The translations under genes and the position numbers were made by a program. From positions 144,288 to 208,287 of the forward strand of contig NZ_NRCJ01000003.1 in the NCBI RefSeq assembly GCF_003129965.1: DNA of 64,000 bases, read 5' to 3'. Source of the DNA: Aggregatibacter kilianii. GTDB taxonomy: Bacteria > Pseudomonadota > Gammaproteobacteria > Enterobacterales > Pasteurellaceae. Within the stretch, counting starts at the first letter, position 1. Every line of letters starts with the position of its first letter. Below, one piece after another: positions 28,662-39,142 of this stretch. The notes beneath the pieces were generated by a model that was not told where the DNA came from, did no database searches, and saw only the letters and a program-made list of their open reading frames with translations.

Positions 28662-29579
28662 ATGAAATTTCTCATGTTGTGTCGCGAGCCGCGTTTGTAT
28701 AGCTGTCAACGGCTCAAACAGGCGGCGGAAGAAAACGGGCATCAAATGGCTATTTTGGATCCTAATCGTTGCCTGATAAAACTCCAAAAAAATCCACCGC
28801 ACTTTGTTCTGTATTATCAGGCAGATGAAGAAAGCGAAGCGCAATTGTTGCCCGATTACGACGCGGTTTTGCCCCGTTTCGGCACCGCCAGCACGCCGAT
28901 GGGTTGTCGCGTGTTGCATTATTTCCAAGCGCAGGGCGTGCCTTGTTTAAATAGCGCCGAGGCGTTTCGCACGGCGCGGGACAAATGGCTTAGTTTGCAA
29001 TTGTTATTAGAACATGGCATTGCCGTGCCGGATTCGTTGTTTGCCGGGATTGAAGTGAACGCCAATCATGCGGTGCAACACATAGGCGCGCCTTCCATTC
29101 TGAAAACCCTGAGCGGGTCGCAAGGCATTGGCGTGATCTTGGCGGAACGGACGCAAAGTGCGGTCAGTATTTTGGAAACATTAAAGCAGGCGGATGTGCC
29201 GGTGCTGTTGCAGGAATTTGTCACTGAGGCCGACGGCACGGATTTACGCTGTTTTGTCATTGGTGGACGCGTGGTTGCGGCTATGCAGCGCACTGGGCAG
29301 AACGGCGAATTTCGTGCTAATTGCCATCGTGGCGCAACGGCAGAGAAAGTGGTGTTAAGCGAACAGGAAAAACAAATTGCCGTGAACGCCACCAACGCCT
29401 TGGGGCTGGATGTTGCAGGCGTGGATTTAATCCGTTCGGCACAAGGACCGCTGGTGCTGGAAGTGAACGCCAGCCCGGGGCTTGAAATGATTGAGAAAAC
29501 CAGCGGTATTAATATCGCGTTACAAATGATTTTATATTTAGAGCAGAAAATCCGTCATCAAGTTGGAGTAATAAAATGA
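28662..29579 (+). CDS. rimK: Ribosomal protein S6 glutamate ligase RimK
   Basis: A 305-residue ATP-grasp ligase that adds glutamate to the C-terminus of ribosomal protein S6. ATP-grasp hallmarks are [13 protein letters not shown] (about 145-157), [20 protein letters not shown] and [19 protein letters not shown] near the C-terminus. It overlaps the next gene by ATGA (29576-29579). Confidence 0.92.
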   Translation: MKFLMLCREPRLYSCQRLKQAAEENGHQMAILDPNRCLIKLQKNPPHFVLYYQADEESEAQLLPDYDAVLPRFGTASTPMGCRVLHYFQAQGVPCLNSAEAFRTARDKWLSLQLLLEHGIAVPDSLFAGIEVNANHAVQHIGAPSILKTLSGSQGIGVILAERTQSAVSILETLKQADVPVLLQEFVTEADGTDLRCFVIGGRVVAAMQRTGQNGEFRANCHRGATAEKVVLSEQEKQIAVNATNALGLDVAGVDLIRSAQGPLVLEVNASPGLEMIEKTSGINIALQMILYLEQKIRHQVGVIK

Positions 29580-30115
29580 TTATTTATTTACACGGTTTTG
29601 ATTCCAGTAGTCCGGGCAATCATGAAAAAGTCATGCAGTTAAAATTTATTGACGACGATGTGCGTTTTGTCAATTACAGCACTTTACACCCGCGCCATGA
29701 TATGACGTTTTTGCTCAATGAAGTGCACAAATTGGTGTCCGAATCGAAAGATGAAAAACCACTGATTTGCGGTGTCGGTTTAGGCGGTTATTGGGCGGAG
29801 CGCGTCGGCTTTTTGTGCGGCATTAAACAGGCGATTTTTAATCCGAATTTATTCCCGCAGGAAAATATGACGGGCAAAATCGATCGCCCGGAAGAATATG
29901 AAGACATCGCCACCAAGTGTGTGGAAAATTTCCGTATGAAAAATAAAGATCGTTGCTTGGTGTTTTTGTCCGTTGAGGACGGTGTGTTAGATTCACAGCG
30001 CAGTGCAGACTTTCTGTCGCCTTATTACGACATCATGTGGGATGAAAACGAAAGCCATAAATTCAAGCAAATCTCCCAGCATTTGCAACAAATCAAAGCC
30101 TTTAAAGAGCGATAA
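29576..30115 (+). CDS. ycfP: YcfP family (UPF0227) alpha/beta-hydrolase-fold protein
   Basis: A 179-residue protein very similar in pattern to E. coli YcfP ([54 protein letters not shown]-like end). The fold suggests an esterase, but the nucleophile elbow reads GVGLGG with no serine, which is also the case in the E. coli protein. Activity is therefore doubtful. Here it is translationally coupled to rimK. Confidence 0.88.
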   Translation: MIIYLHGFDSSSPGNHEKVMQLKFIDDDVRFVNYSTLHPRHDMTFLLNEVHKLVSESKDEKPLICGVGLGGYWAERVGFLCGIKQAIFNPNLFPQENMTGKIDRPEEYEDIATKCVENFRMKNKDRCLVFLSVEDGVLDSQRSADFLSPYYDIMWDENESHKFKQISQHLQQIKAFKER

Positions 30116-30155
30116 AAAAAAGGGTAGCCGAAAAAAAGCTACCCTTAGTTTTTGA
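30116..30155. terminator. Bidirectional terminator after ycfP
   Basis: GGGTAGC and GCTACCC flank an A-rich loop, with A and T runs on either side, between the convergent ycfP and CHI-like genes. Confidence 0.8.
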
Positions 30156-30163
30156 CGGATGAT

Positions 30164-30769
30164 TTAGCCTAATTCCGGATTTTGATCACTAAACTGATAA
30201 TTCGGCGGCAATTGTGGGCTGGCGTCGTCTTCACCCAGCGTATCCACTTCCGGTGTACGCTTAAATTTTTCCGGCGAGTCGGAATTCTTTTCTTTGCCCA
30301 ATAATTGCGGTTGTAACTGAATAAAATTGCTGTTCGGCGACAACCAAATGCCAATTAGTGCCTGCGCAAACTGCGGTTCAAATTCATGATCCAAAATGGT
30401 GTCGTTTAAAATGAAGTAACTTTTTTCCGGCAACGCGACAAAACGCAAAATGTCGTTCGGGGAGAAATCGGGGAAAATCTGCTGCATTTGTTTCAGCCAC
30501 AAATCGCTTTGCGCTTTATCAACGTTGATATGCTCCATTTCTTTCGCCAGGCTGATGGCAAAATTTTTGCCTTCGATGGGCTTTTCGTATTTAAAAGAAA
30601 GCATGAACGGCAACTGATTCGCTTCATAAGCGCCGTTTTCCGTTTCCAAATCAATGGTATAAACCAGGAACGGACCCCAGTTATAATCGGCGTTTCCCAC
30701 ATTGAGCCAATGCGCGGAAAGTGCGGTTGGAAATAAAGTTAAAATAAATAACAGCGATTTTAATTTCAT
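30164..30769 (-). CDS. Exported protein, chalcone-isomerase-like
   Basis: A 201-residue protein with a signal peptide (about 1-19, cleavage near LSA-HW). The segment FILNDTILDHEFEPQFAQAL followed by IGIWLSPNSNF resembles bacterial periplasmic chalcone-isomerase-like proteins, whose function is not settled. The C-terminal ~50 residues are low-complexity, rich in Pro, Glu and Ser. It stands alone on the minus strand between two terminators. The CHI-like call is moderate; a hypothetical exported protein is the fallback. Confidence 0.55.
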   Translation of the reverse strand: MKLKSLLFILTLFPTALSAHWLNVGNADYNWGPFLVYTIDLETENGAYEANQLPFMLSFKYEKPIEGKNFAISLAKEMEHINVDKAQSDLWLKQMQQIFPDFSPNDILRFVALPEKSYFILNDTILDHEFEPQFAQALIGIWLSPNSNFIQLQPQLLGKEKNSDSPEKFKRTPEVDTLGEDDASPQLPPNYQFSDQNPELG

Positions 30770-30807
30770 AAACAGTCCGTCATAAAAATTTATGTGGGCG
30801 ATTATAG

Positions 30808-30840
30808 CAAAAAAGACGGGAAATTGATCCCGTCTTTCTG
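30808..30840 (-). terminator. fumC terminator
   Basis: AAAGACGGGA and TCCCGTCTTT form a 10-bp stem, followed on the minus strand by a T run. Confidence 0.8.
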
Positions 30841-30869
30841 TATTAATGGCTTAATTCAAGGCTTAAGCC

Positions 30870-32264
30870 TTATTTTAAGCTGCCCACCATATCTTCCGGG
30901 CGTACCCATTTGTCGAAATCTTCGGCGGAAACCAAGCCGAGATTAATGGCTTCTTCACGCAAGGTTGTACCGTTTTTATGGGCGGTTTTCGCAATTTTCG
31001 CCGCATTTTCGTAACCGATATGGGTATTCAGCGCAGTCACCAACATCAATGAATTTTCAAGTTGTTGTTTAATGCGTGGATAGTTCGGTTCAATGCCGGT
31101 TGCGCAGTGTTCGTCAAAGGAAACACAGGCGTCCGCCAACAATTGTGCGGATTGCAGGAAGTTGGCAATCATCACCGGGTTGAACACGTTCAATTGGAAG
31201 TGACCTTGTGAGCCTACAAAGGCGATGGTGGTGTCGTTACCGAACACTTGCGCGCACACCATGGTCATGGCTTCGCATTGGGTAGGGTTCACTTTGCCCG
31301 GCATGATGGAAGAGCCCGGTTCGTTTTCCGGAATTAAGATTTCACCGATACCGGAACGCGGGCCGGACGCCAATAAACGAATGTCGTTGGCGATTTTGAA
31401 CAGGCTCATGGCTAATTGACGTAACGCGCCGTGGGTTTCCACGATAGCATCGTGTGCCGCCAAAGCTTCAAATTTGTTTTCGGCGGTGATGAACGGCAAA
31501 CCGGTGAATTTGGCGATATATTCCGCCACTTTCACATCATAACCTTTCGGTGTGTTCAAACCGGTGCCCACAGCCGTACCGCCAAGGGCTAATTGGCGCA
31601 AATGCAGTAGGGTGTTTTTCAACGCCAGTAAACCGAAGTGTAATTGCGCCGCATAAGCGGAGAATTCCTGCCCCAATGTGAGCGGCGTGGCGTCCATTAA
31701 GTGCGTACGACCGATTTTCACCACATCTTTGAACGCGTCGGATTTTGCCGCAAAGGTTTTTTGCAAACGTTCTACCGCAGGAATAGTGGTTTCCACCACT
31801 TTTTTGTATGCCGCAATGTGCATTGCCGTCGGGAAGGTGTCGTTGGAAGATTGGGATTTGTTTACGTCATCGTTCGGGTGAATGATGGATTTTTCGCCCA
31901 ATTTACCGCCGTGTAACACGTGCGCGCGGTTTGCCACCACTTCGTTCACGTTCATGTTGGATTGTGTACCGGAACCGGTTTGCCAAATTACCAACGGGAA
32001 TTGATCGTCTAATTTATTGGCTAAGATTTCATCGCAGGCTTGTGCGATTAAATCCCGTTTTTCCGCAGGCAACACGCCAAGATCCGCATTAGCAAACGCC
32101 GCCGCTTTTTTCAAATAACCAAAGGCTTCGATCACTTCATGTGGCATAGAAGCCGCAGGACCGATTTTAAAATTATTGCGGGAACGTTCCGTTTGCGCCG
32201 CCCAGTATTTCTCTGCCGGAACCTGAACTTCACCCATAGTGTCTTTTTCAATGCGAAATGCCAT
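30870..32264 (-). CDS. fumC: Fumarate hydratase class II
   Basis: A 464-residue iron-independent fumarase that interconverts fumarate and malate. The superfamily signature [17 protein letters not shown] is present, as are [13 protein letters not shown] and the [20 protein letters not shown] substrate loop. Full length. A CRP-like site lies about 100 bp upstream of the start on the shared intergenic stretch with holC, consistent with carbon control (inference). Confidence 0.97.
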   Translation of the reverse strand: MAFRIEKDTMGEVQVPAEKYWAAQTERSRNNFKIGPAASMPHEVIEAFGYLKKAAAFANADLGVLPAEKRDLIAQACDEILANKLDDQFPLVIWQTGSGTQSNMNVNEVVANRAHVLHGGKLGEKSIIHPNDDVNKSQSSNDTFPTAMHIAAYKKVVETTIPAVERLQKTFAAKSDAFKDVVKIGRTHLMDATPLTLGQEFSAYAAQLHFGLLALKNTLLHLRQLALGGTAVGTGLNTPKGYDVKVAEYIAKFTGLPFITAENKFEALAAHDAIVETHGALRQLAMSLFKIANDIRLLASGPRSGIGEILIPENEPGSSIMPGKVNPTQCEAMTMVCAQVFGNDTTIAFVGSQGHFQLNVFNPVMIANFLQSAQLLADACVSFDEHCATGIEPNYPRIKQQLENSLMLVTALNTHIGYENAAKIAKTAHKNGTTLREEAINLGLVSAEDFDKWVRPEDMVGSLK

Positions 32265-32359
32265 TGTGATTACCTCTTAATGATTATTAACAAAATTGCC
32301 TGAATTCTAGCATTGGCAACGCGATCTATGAACTGAAATTACAAACAGAAAAACGGTTT

Positions 32360-32375
32360 TGTGACCTAGATCATA
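32360..32375 (-). promoter_or_regulatory. CRP-like site between fumC and holC
   Basis: TGTGA-N6-TCATA matches nine of ten core positions of the CRP site. It lies about 104 bp from the fumC start codon and about 110 bp from that of holC, so the target is uncertain; fumC is favoured as a carbon-metabolism gene. Confidence 0.5.
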
Positions 32376-32476
32376 AAGTGCGGTCGGTTTGCAAAACGTT
32401 TCGGAAATTAACATTTTCTATTTAGGCTGATTTCCGCTAAAATCTAGCGATTCATTTTTCCTATTTGGACCGTTTT

Positions 32477-32926
32477 ATGCCAAAAACCGCGCAATTTTAC
32501 CTGCTTTCCGACGCCTCGCCCGCACAACCGAATTTGTCTGCGACGGAATGCCTTGCCTGCGATTTGGCGGCGTCCGCCTGGCGTTTGGGAAAGCGGGTTC
32601 TGTTGGCGTGTGAAACCGAAGCGCAGGCGCTCAATATTGATGAAGCCCTTTGGCAGCGCGAGCCGGACGAATTCGTCCCGCACAATCTTTCCGGCGAAGC
32701 CACTACTTACGCCACGCCCATTGAAATCAGCTGGACGGGCAAACGCAACGCACAAAGCCGCGATTTACTGATTAACCTGCAACCGCAATTACCGGAATTC
32801 ATCAACAGCTTTAATCAGATTATCGATTTCGTCCCCGCTGAAGAAGCGCAAAAAGCCTCGGCGCGGGAGCGTTATAAACAGTTGAGACAATTGGGCTGGG
32901 CGTTGAGTACGGAACAAGCCGGATAG
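32477..32926 (+). CDS. holC: DNA polymerase III chi subunit
   Basis: A 149-residue protein of the HolC family, which links the clamp loader to single-strand binding protein. Typical words are AQFYLLSD at the N-terminus, LACDLAASAWRLGKRVLLAC, ALWQREPDEFVPHNL and a C-terminal RERYKQLRQLGW. The usual neighbour is valS; here two genes lie between them. The ATG at 32477 fits the family start. Confidence 0.9.
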   Translation: MPKTAQFYLLSDASPAQPNLSATECLACDLAASAWRLGKRVLLACETEAQALNIDEALWQREPDEFVPHNLSGEATTYATPIEISWTGKRNAQSRDLLINLQPQLPEFINSFNQIIDFVPAEEAQKASARERYKQLRQLGWALSTEQAG

Positions 32927-32969
32927 GCAATATCGTTGCAAAAACACTTAAAAAAATGACCGCACTTTT

Positions 32970-33278
32970 ATGAACGACATCACTTTCTATCAGCGTTTTG
33001 AAGCCGATATTCTCGCCGGGCGTAAAACCATCACCATTCGGGATAAATCCGAAAGCTATTTTAAAGCGGGTGATATTTTGCGGGTGGGGCGGTTTGAAGA
33101 TAATCAATATTTCTGCACCATTGAAGTGTTAAGTGTCTCGCCGATTACCCTTGAGGAACTGACGGAACAGCATGCAAAGCAGGAAAATATGGGGTTGGAG
33201 GAGTTGAAAGAGGTGATTCGGGGGATTTATCCGGGTGAAAATGAATTTGTACTGATTAAATTTAAATTGAGGGAATAA
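32970..33278 (+). CDS. yqfB: ASCH-domain protein YqfB (N4-acetylcytidine amidohydrolase)
   Basis: A 102-residue protein matching E. coli YqfB over its whole length ([58 protein letters not shown]). YqfB hydrolyses N4-acetylcytidine to cytidine; the small ASCH fold binds RNA-type ligands. A uptake signal lies immediately before the ATG and partly occupies the ribosome-binding region. It sits between holC and valS, normally adjacent genes. Confidence 0.88.
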   Translation: MNDITFYQRFEADILAGRKTITIRDKSESYFKAGDILRVGRFEDNQYFCTIEVLSVSPITLEELTEQHAKQENMGLEELKEVIRGIYPGENEFVLIKFKLRE

Positions 33279-33279
33279 A

Positions 33280-33765
33280 ATGAGTATTAATGTTACAGAC
33301 TGGATAACATCTATAAGTACATTTGTTATTGCTATATTTACTATTAAATTAGCCTGTATTGCAAAGGATACTGCAGATTCTTGGAAAGAACAAAAAGAAC
33401 CTGAAGCAATAAGAGAAGTAATAAGATATTTTCTAGAATTCAGTCAATATGCATTTAGGATAAAAAGAAGCAGCTTTATAACCGTAGATGATTTCATAAA
33501 ATTGCGTACTATATTTGAGAATATTGAACCTGCGATAATTTATTTATTTTATTTCACAGAAGAAAATAGAAAAGAGATTGAAGGCGAATATAGAAAATTA
33601 TGGATTAGACTAGAAAATATACAAGAAGATGATTTAAGAAATAATCCAAAAAGTGAAGAAGTTATAGAAGTTATAAGAGAAATAGCAATTCTATCATTAG
33701 AGGGTAGTGAAAAATTAATTAAGCTAATTGCAAAAGATAAAACATTAGAAAATTCAGATATGTAA
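33280..33765 (+). CDS. AT-rich hypothetical membrane-anchored protein
   Basis: A 161-residue protein not recognised. One hydrophobic segment lies near the N-terminus (about 8-28, SISTFVIAIFTIKLACIA); the rest is charged and helical. The DNA is markedly more AT-rich and uses AGA, ATA and AAA codons much more than holC, yqfB or valS, a sign of recent transfer. It begins one base after the yqfB stop with TTGAGGGA as ribosome-binding site. The layout, short N-terminal anchor plus cytosolic helical tail, recalls small membrane-bound accessory or defence proteins, but no function is claimed. Confidence 0.6.
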   Translation: MSINVTDWITSISTFVIAIFTIKLACIAKDTADSWKEQKEPEAIREVIRYFLEFSQYAFRIKRSSFITVDDFIKLRTIFENIEPAIIYLFYFTEENRKEIEGEYRKLWIRLENIQEDDLRNNPKSEEVIEVIREIAILSLEGSEKLIKLIAKDKTLENSDM

Positions 33766-33792
33766 GTTATAACTTTACAAAAGAGAGCAACA

Positions 33793-36657
33793 ATGACACA
33801 AAAATTCGAAATGGCAGACCGATTCAACCCGTCTGCAGTAGAACAAGCCCTTTATCAACATTGGGAAGAGAGCGGTTATTTTAAACCCTCCGAAAATGAG
33901 AATGTGCCGAGTTATTCCATCGCCATTCCGCCACCGAACATAACCGGTAGCCTGCACATGGGGCATGCGTTCCAGCAAACCTTGATGGATACCTTAATCC
34001 GTTTTAACCGCATGGAAGGGCATAACACCTTATGGCAAGCGGGAACAGACCACGCGGGTATCGCGACCCAAATGGTAGTGGAGCGCAAAATTGCGGCGGA
34101 AGAAAATAAAACCCGTCATGATTATGGTCGTGACGCCTTTATCGACAAAATTTGGGAATGGAAAGCGCAATCCGGCGGCACCATTAGCCAGCAAATTCGC
34201 CGTTTGGGTAATTCTGTGGATTGGACGCGCGAGCGTTTCACCATGGACGACGGGCTTTCCGACGCGGTGAAAGAAGTGTTCGTGCGTTTGCATGACGAAG
34301 GTTTGATTTATCGCGGTAAACGTTTAGTGAACTGGGATCCTAAATTGCACACCGCTATTTCCGATCTGGAAGTGGAAAATAAAGAATCCAAAGGCAGTCT
34401 GTGGCATTTCCGCTATCCGCTCGCCAATGGCGCGAAAACCGCCGACGGAAAGGATTATTTGGTAGTGGCGACCACCCGTCCGGAAACTATGTTGGGTGAT
34501 ACCGCCGTTGCCGTTCATCCGGAAGATGAGCGTTATCAATCTCTTATCGGCAAAACCGTGGTTCTGCCGCTTGCCAATCGTGAAATTCCGATCATTGCCG
34601 ATGAGTATGTGGATCGTGAGTTCGGGACGGGCGTGGTGAAAATTACCCCGGCGCACGACTTCAATGACTACGAAGTGGGAAAACGCCATAATTTACCGAT
34701 GGTGAACGTGTTTACACTGAACGCAGATATTCGCGATGAAGCGGAAATTATCGGCACCGACGGCAAACCGATGACGGGCTATGAAGCGATTATTCCTGAA
34801 GATTATCGCGGTTTAGAGCGTTTCGCGGCGCGTAAGAAAATCGTGGCGGATTTTGAAGCGTTAGGTCTGTTAGATGAAATCAAACCGCACGATTTGAAAG
34901 TGCCTTATGGCGACCGTGGCGGCGTGCCAATCGAGCCGATGTTGACCGACCAATGGTATGTGAGCGTGAAACCGCTGGCAGACGTGGCGATTAAAGCGGT
35001 GGAAGACGGCGAAATTCAATTTGTGCCGAAACAATACGAAAACCTGTATTTCTCTTGGATGCGTGACATTCAGGATTGGTGTATTTCCCGTCAGCTTTGG
35101 TGGGGACACCGCATTCCGGCGTGGTATGACGCGGAAGGCAACGTTTATGTGGCGCGTGATGAAGCGGAAGTGCGGTCAAAATATCAGTTAAATTCTGATG
35201 TGGTGCTCAAACAAGATGAAGACGTGCTGGATACGTGGTTCTCCTCCGGCTTGTGGACGTTCTCCACCCTCGGCTGGCCGCAACAAACCAAAGAACTGAA
35301 AATGTTCCACTCAACAGACGTGCTGATCACCGGTTTCGACATCATTTTCTTCTGGGTGGCGCGCATGATCATGTTCACCATGCACTTCATCAAAGATGAA
35401 AATGGCAAGCCGCAAGTGCCGTTCAAAACTGTGTATGTAACGGGCTTGATCCGTGATGAAAACGGACAAAAAATGTCGAAATCCAAAGGCAACGTTATCG
35501 ATCCGTTAGACATGATCGACGGCATCAGCCTAGAAGATTTAGTGGCAAAACGCACCGGCAACATGATGCAACCGCAATTAGCGGAAAAAATTGCCAAATC
35601 TACCCGCAAAGAATTCCCGGAAGGCATTGTGGCGCACGGCACCGACGCCTTGCGTTTCACCCTTGCCGCACTTGCCACAAACGGCCGCGATATCAACTGG
35701 GACATGAAACGCTTGGAAGGCTACCGCAATTTCTGTAACAAATTATGGAACGCCAGCCGTTTCGTGCTCACCAATGAAAAATTGGATTTAAGCGAAGGCG
35801 AAATTGAATTTTCCGTCGCCGACCGTTGGATTCAATCGGAATTCAACCGCACCGTGGAAACCTTCCGCACCGCGTTAAGCCAATTCCGTTTCGATTTGTG
35901 CGCGAACACCATCTATGAATTCACTTGGAACCAATTCTGCGACTGGTATTTGGAACTCACCAAACCGGTGTTCGCCAACGGCAGCCAAGCGCAAATCCGC
36001 GCGGCAAGCCAAACCTTGGTGCGCGTGTTGGAAAAATTATTACGTCTGGCGCATCCGGTGATTCCGTTCATTACGGAAGAAATCTGGCAAAAAGTGAAAG
36101 GCTTCGTGGGTATCGATGCCGACAGCATTATGTTGCAACCGTTCCCGCAAGCGGAAGAGCACGCCTTTGATGCGGATGCAGAAGCCGAAATCAACTGGCT
36201 GAAAGACGTGATTATTGCCGTGCGTAACATTCGCGCCGAATGCAATATCGCACCGAGCAAAGGCTTGGATTTGTTATTCCGCAACCTTCCTGCGAACGAA
36301 CAAAAAATACTGGAAAAACAGACCGCACTTTTAAAAGCCATGGCGAAGCTCGACAACGTCAGTGTGCTGAAAGAAGGTGAGGCCGCCCCGTTAGCCGTGG
36401 CGAAATTGGTCGGCAACACCGAAATCCTCGTACCGATGGCAGGCTTTATCAACAAAGAAGCCGAGCTTGCGCGTTTAACCAAAGAGATTGAAAAATATCA
36501 AAATGAAGTGAAACGCATCGAAGGCAAACTTGGCAACGAGTCCTTCGTCGCCAAAGCCCCGGAAGCCGTCATCGCCAAAGAACGCGAAAAAATGGCCGAA
36601 TACCAATCAGGGTTAGATAAAATCCGCGAGCAGTATAGGGCGATTGAGGCGTTGTAG
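33793..36657 (+). CDS. valS: Valyl-tRNA synthetase
   Basis: A 954-residue class I synthetase that charges tRNA-Val. HIGH is H55-M-G-H58 ([13 protein letters not shown]), KMSKS lies at 560-564, and the editing domain ([17 protein letters not shown]) and the C-terminal coiled-coil tail (about 885-950) are present. Full length. It is followed by an intrinsic terminator. Confidence 0.97.
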   Translation: MTQKFEMADRFNPSAVEQALYQHWEESGYFKPSENENVPSYSIAIPPPNITGSLHMGHAFQQTLMDTLIRFNRMEGHNTLWQAGTDHAGIATQMVVERKIAAEENKTRHDYGRDAFIDKIWEWKAQSGGTISQQIRRLGNSVDWTRERFTMDDGLSDAVKEVFVRLHDEGLIYRGKRLVNWDPKLHTAISDLEVENKESKGSLWHFRYPLANGAKTADGKDYLVVATTRPETMLGDTAVAVHPEDERYQSLIGKTVVLPLANREIPIIADEYVDREFGTGVVKITPAHDFNDYEVGKRHNLPMVNVFTLNADIRDEAEIIGTDGKPMTGYEAIIPEDYRGLERFAARKKIVADFEALGLLDEIKPHDLKVPYGDRGGVPIEPMLTDQWYVSVKPLADVAIKAVEDGEIQFVPKQYENLYFSWMRDIQDWCISRQLWWGHRIPAWYDAEGNVYVARDEAEVRSKYQLNSDVVLKQDEDVLDTWFSSGLWTFSTLGWPQQTKELKMFHSTDVLITGFDIIFFWVARMIMFTMHFIKDENGKPQVPFKTVYVTGLIRDENGQKMSKSKGNVIDPLDMIDGISLEDLVAKRTGNMMQPQLAEKIAKSTRKEFPEGIVAHGTDALRFTLAALATNGRDINWDMKRLEGYRNFCNKLWNASRFVLTNEKLDLSEGEIEFSVADRWIQSEFNRTVETFRTALSQFRFDLCANTIYEFTWNQFCDWYLELTKPVFANGSQAQIRAASQTLVRVLEKLLRLAHPVIPFITEEIWQKVKGFVGIDADSIMLQPFPQAEEHAFDADAEAEINWLKDVIIAVRNIRAECNIAPSKGLDLLFRNLPANEQKILEKQTALLKAMAKLDNVSVLKEGEAAPLAVAKLVGNTEILVPMAGFINKEAELARLTKEIEKYQNEVKRIEGKLGNESFVAKAPEAVIAKEREKMAEYQSGLDKIREQYRAIEAL

Positions 36658-36670
36658 TTTTTAACTGTAA

Positions 36671-36708
36671 AACAGCTAATTTATGAAAATAGGTTAGCTG
36701 TTTTTTTA
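36671..36708 (+). terminator. valS terminator
   Basis: AACAGCTAA (36671-36679) and TTAGCTGTT (36694-36702) form a 9-bp stem followed by seven or more T. Confidence 0.85.
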
Positions 36709-36723
36709 TACTTGGAGAACCGC

Positions 36724-37491
36724 ATGAGCGACAAGCGTAGAAATTGGACGAGGGATGAGGTCATTATTGCGCTTTATCTCTATTTCACGATTCCTTTTAA
36801 TAAGGTTAATAAATTTCATCCTTTGATTAGAGAATATGCCGCCTTGATAGGGCGAACGCCATCAGCATTAACAATGAAGATTGGCAATTTAGGCAGTTTT
36901 GATAAAACGTTGCGTGAAAAAAATATTGGTGGTTTACCTAATGCCAGCCAACTAGATGAAAATGTATGGAATGAATTTGAAGGAAAATGGAGTCTGCTTA
37001 ATGAGATATATCAGAAAGTCGTCGATCAGTTTTTAAAACAATCGCAGAAAGTACCCGATGCTTCATTTGTACCGGGATATAATGCTTTCCATGGAAAGGA
37101 AGAAAAAAGAGAAGTAAATGTGCGCGTGAACCAATCTTTTTTCAGAGATAGCGTTTTAGCGGCTTACAATTATCGTTGTTGTATCACAGGAATTGATATT
37201 CCTGAACTATTAATTGCGAGTCATATTAAACCTTGGAAAGATGATGTGGAAAATCGTTTAAATCCACAAAATGGATTGTGTCTTAACGCCCTTCATGACA
37301 AAGCCTTTGATAGAGGATTATTCACGTTAGATGAAAATTTTAGAGTTATCTTATCTCATCAGTTGTGTTCTTCAGAAAATGCCATGCAGTGGTTTAAACC
37401 TTATGAAAATAAAGAAATTATTTTGCCAGAACGGCTTACACCAAGTTTAGATTTTTTAAGATTTCACAGAGAAAATATTTTTAGAGGGTAG
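36724..37491 (+). CDS. Solitary HNH endonuclease, restriction-like
   Basis: A 255-residue protein. The N-terminal ~95 residues look like a helical DNA-binding region (WTRDEVIIALYLYF, IGRTPSALTMKIGN). The C-terminal half carries the HNH core: a CCITGIDIPELLIASHIKPW strand-loop with the catalytic histidine, then NPQNGLCLNALHDKAFDRG. TTGGAG precedes the ATG at 36724. The DNA is more AT-rich than valS. No methyltransferase is next to it, so it may be a stand-alone restriction enzyme active on modified DNA or a homing-like enzyme; I cannot choose between these. Confidence 0.75.
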   Translation: MSDKRRNWTRDEVIIALYLYFTIPFNKVNKFHPLIREYAALIGRTPSALTMKIGNLGSFDKTLREKNIGGLPNASQLDENVWNEFEGKWSLLNEIYQKVVDQFLKQSQKVPDASFVPGYNAFHGKEEKREVNVRVNQSFFRDSVLAAYNYRCCITGIDIPELLIASHIKPWKDDVENRLNPQNGLCLNALHDKAFDRGLFTLDENFRVILSHQLCSSENAMQWFKPYENKEIILPERLTPSLDFLRFHRENIFRG

Positions 37492-37553
37492 GATATGCTC
37501 AGGTGTGTAGCACTGTTCAAGCGGTATTCATATACAAATTAGATTTTTATAGT

Positions 37554-37586
37554 AAAAGTGCGGTGAAAATTCACCGCACTTTTTTC
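37554..37586 (-). terminator. Dual-USS terminator overlapping the hipA stop codon
   Basis: AAAAGTGCGGTGAA and TTCACCGCACTTTT face each other around two A. The last hipA codons and its TGA stop are formed by the distal uptake signal. Confidence 0.8.
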
Positions 37587-38851
37587 ATCTGCTTTTCCAA
37601 TCCCACAAAAACCGGTTCGACAATTTCATCAGGCAATCCGTTTATATTGATTTCTCCAATTCTTGGATATAACACGTTAATTTCATGCAAAATGTCTTCT
37701 ACGGTTTCTTTTGCCAAGCCTGCGAGCTTAGCCGTGTTGAAAATATGACGAAGTTGGATTTTATCCCATAGATAATGTTTATTTTCACCGTGCCACGCCA
37801 TTGCCATTTTGACTTTCTGCTTTTGTAGTCCGTTGCGTTTAATAAGCGGGTAGGCGGACATGACGTCGTAAAAAGGCGTTAGACGATAGCGATTTCCTTG
37901 CTCTAAAAATAAACTGAAATTTTTTCCGTGACCATCAATAGCACAGAGTAGCCAGAACATAATTTGAGCTTTAAAAAATTGTTTGCGATCTGCTTGTGCA
38001 TAGGACGAACCGTTAAGTAGCGACATTACTTGAAGAATGCCCGGTCCACCGTCGTTTTCATACTTTCGCGCAGGCGCAATGTTGAGGGCTTGACACATAT
38101 CTTCCTGTGGCAAGCGGATTAACCAGTTTCTGTTTTCAGACCAACGACGATCAAAACGTTCAACAATTAATACTTTAATTTCTCCGAAATAATGGATTTC
38201 GCTTCTAGGAACGGACAAGCCGAACGCTTTCATGATATTTAAGCAAAGCCATTCATTTTCACAGCTGCCGGAAAGGTCAAGTTGTCCTTGTGCCACCATG
38301 CCAATAGGAAGTTTGAAAATATGACTGGTTGCGGTGGAATGTAGAGGGCGTTGCCATTGATTTTGATAATAAAGTAGAGCCGTTTTTTCCTGTGCGCCGG
38401 CTAAAGAAATGCGGAAATCCTCGCTTTCCTCCATGCCAAGGGGAAAAGTGCGGTAGTTTTTTAGCACGTTTTCCACTTCATTATCATTTAACGGCTCCGC
38501 ATAGATTTGCCGTACAGAATGACTTTTTCCCTGATAAAGCTGAATCGCACCGATGCAATCTTGCCCAATTGCCGAAAGCAAATCAAACGGTGATTTGGTC
38601 GAGGTCTGAAAACGTTGCTGAATGCGCGAGCGGATCTGTTCATTGTCAGGCAAGAGATTATCGAAAAAATTATAAACCGAATCGCCTCGGTAAACTTTCT
38701 GCGATAAGGGAAGCGACAAGGAAATCGGGCGGGAGCGCGCAGATTCAAGCCATTTCTCTGCATATTGAAATTCTGTTGCACCGTTTGTGCGTTTACGCCA
38801 TTCGCCGACCAACAAACCATTCATGGCAACGTTTAAGATAGCATTGCTCAT
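37571..38851 (-). CDS. hipA: HipA-type serine/threonine kinase toxin
   Basis: A 426-residue kinase of the HipA family; E. coli HipA phosphorylates glutamyl-tRNA synthetase and induces persistence. Visible are the ATP-loop word SLAGAQEKTALL, SHIFKLPIG, the catalytic loop AIDGHGKNFSLFL and the metal-binding LTPFYDVMSAYP. I place the start at the ATG at 38851, which overlaps the hipB stop as TAATG; an upstream GTG (38857) is less likely. It is co-transcribed with hipB and ends inside an uptake-signal terminator. The target in this species is unknown. Confidence 0.9.
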   Translation of the reverse strand: MSNAILNVAMNGLLVGEWRKRTNGATEFQYAEKWLESARSRPISLSLPLSQKVYRGDSVYNFFDNLLPDNEQIRSRIQQRFQTSTKSPFDLLSAIGQDCIGAIQLYQGKSHSVRQIYAEPLNDNEVENVLKNYRTFPLGMEESEDFRISLAGAQEKTALLYYQNQWQRPLHSTATSHIFKLPIGMVAQGQLDLSGSCENEWLCLNIMKAFGLSVPRSEIHYFGEIKVLIVERFDRRWSENRNWLIRLPQEDMCQALNIAPARKYENDGGPGILQVMSLLNGSSYAQADRKQFFKAQIMFWLLCAIDGHGKNFSLFLEQGNRYRLTPFYDVMSAYPLIKRNGLQKQKVKMAMAWHGENKHYLWDKIQLRHIFNTAKLAGLAKETVEDILHEINVLYPRIGEININGLPDEIVEPVFVGLEKQMKKVR

Positions 38852-39132
38852 TACCACGCCTCATCGTCATCGTAGGTTGCTGTTGGTTCTTGGATTAAAT
38901 GGGCAGCCGTATCCGATGATTTTTTACGAGGTTGAACAGTCAGTTCTAACTCTAATCCTGCCAGAATTTTAAATAGCGTTTCTAACTTTGTGCGCTCAGG
39001 CTCATTCTCAAAAGCTGAAATTCTGGCTTGTGTGGTGCCGGCGAGTTTGGCGACATCGGTTTGTGATAGATCGCTTTGATAGCGGAACTCCCTAATCACA
39101 TGTGAAAGCATTTTTGCGGTGGTAATAACCAT
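38851..39132 (-). CDS. hipB: HipB-type antitoxin and repressor
   Basis: A 93-residue protein with an Xre-type helix-turn-helix (LSQTDVAKLAGTTQARISAFE, about residues 23-43) and a C-terminal tail expected to be flexible (EPTATYDDDEAW). It should neutralise HipA and repress the operon through the four upstream palindromes. AAGGAG lies 7 nt before the ATG at 39132. Confidence 0.9.
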   Translation of the reverse strand: MVITTAKMLSHVIREFRYQSDLSQTDVAKLAGTTQARISAFENEPERTKLETLFKILAGLELELTVQPRKKSSDTAAHLIQEPTATYDDDEAW

Positions 39133-39142
39133 TTCTACTCCT

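Noticed and set aside
29576..30115. Loss of the catalytic serine in the YcfP-like protein as a disabling change
   Set aside because: E. coli YcfP also has GVGLGG at this place, so this is normal for the family.
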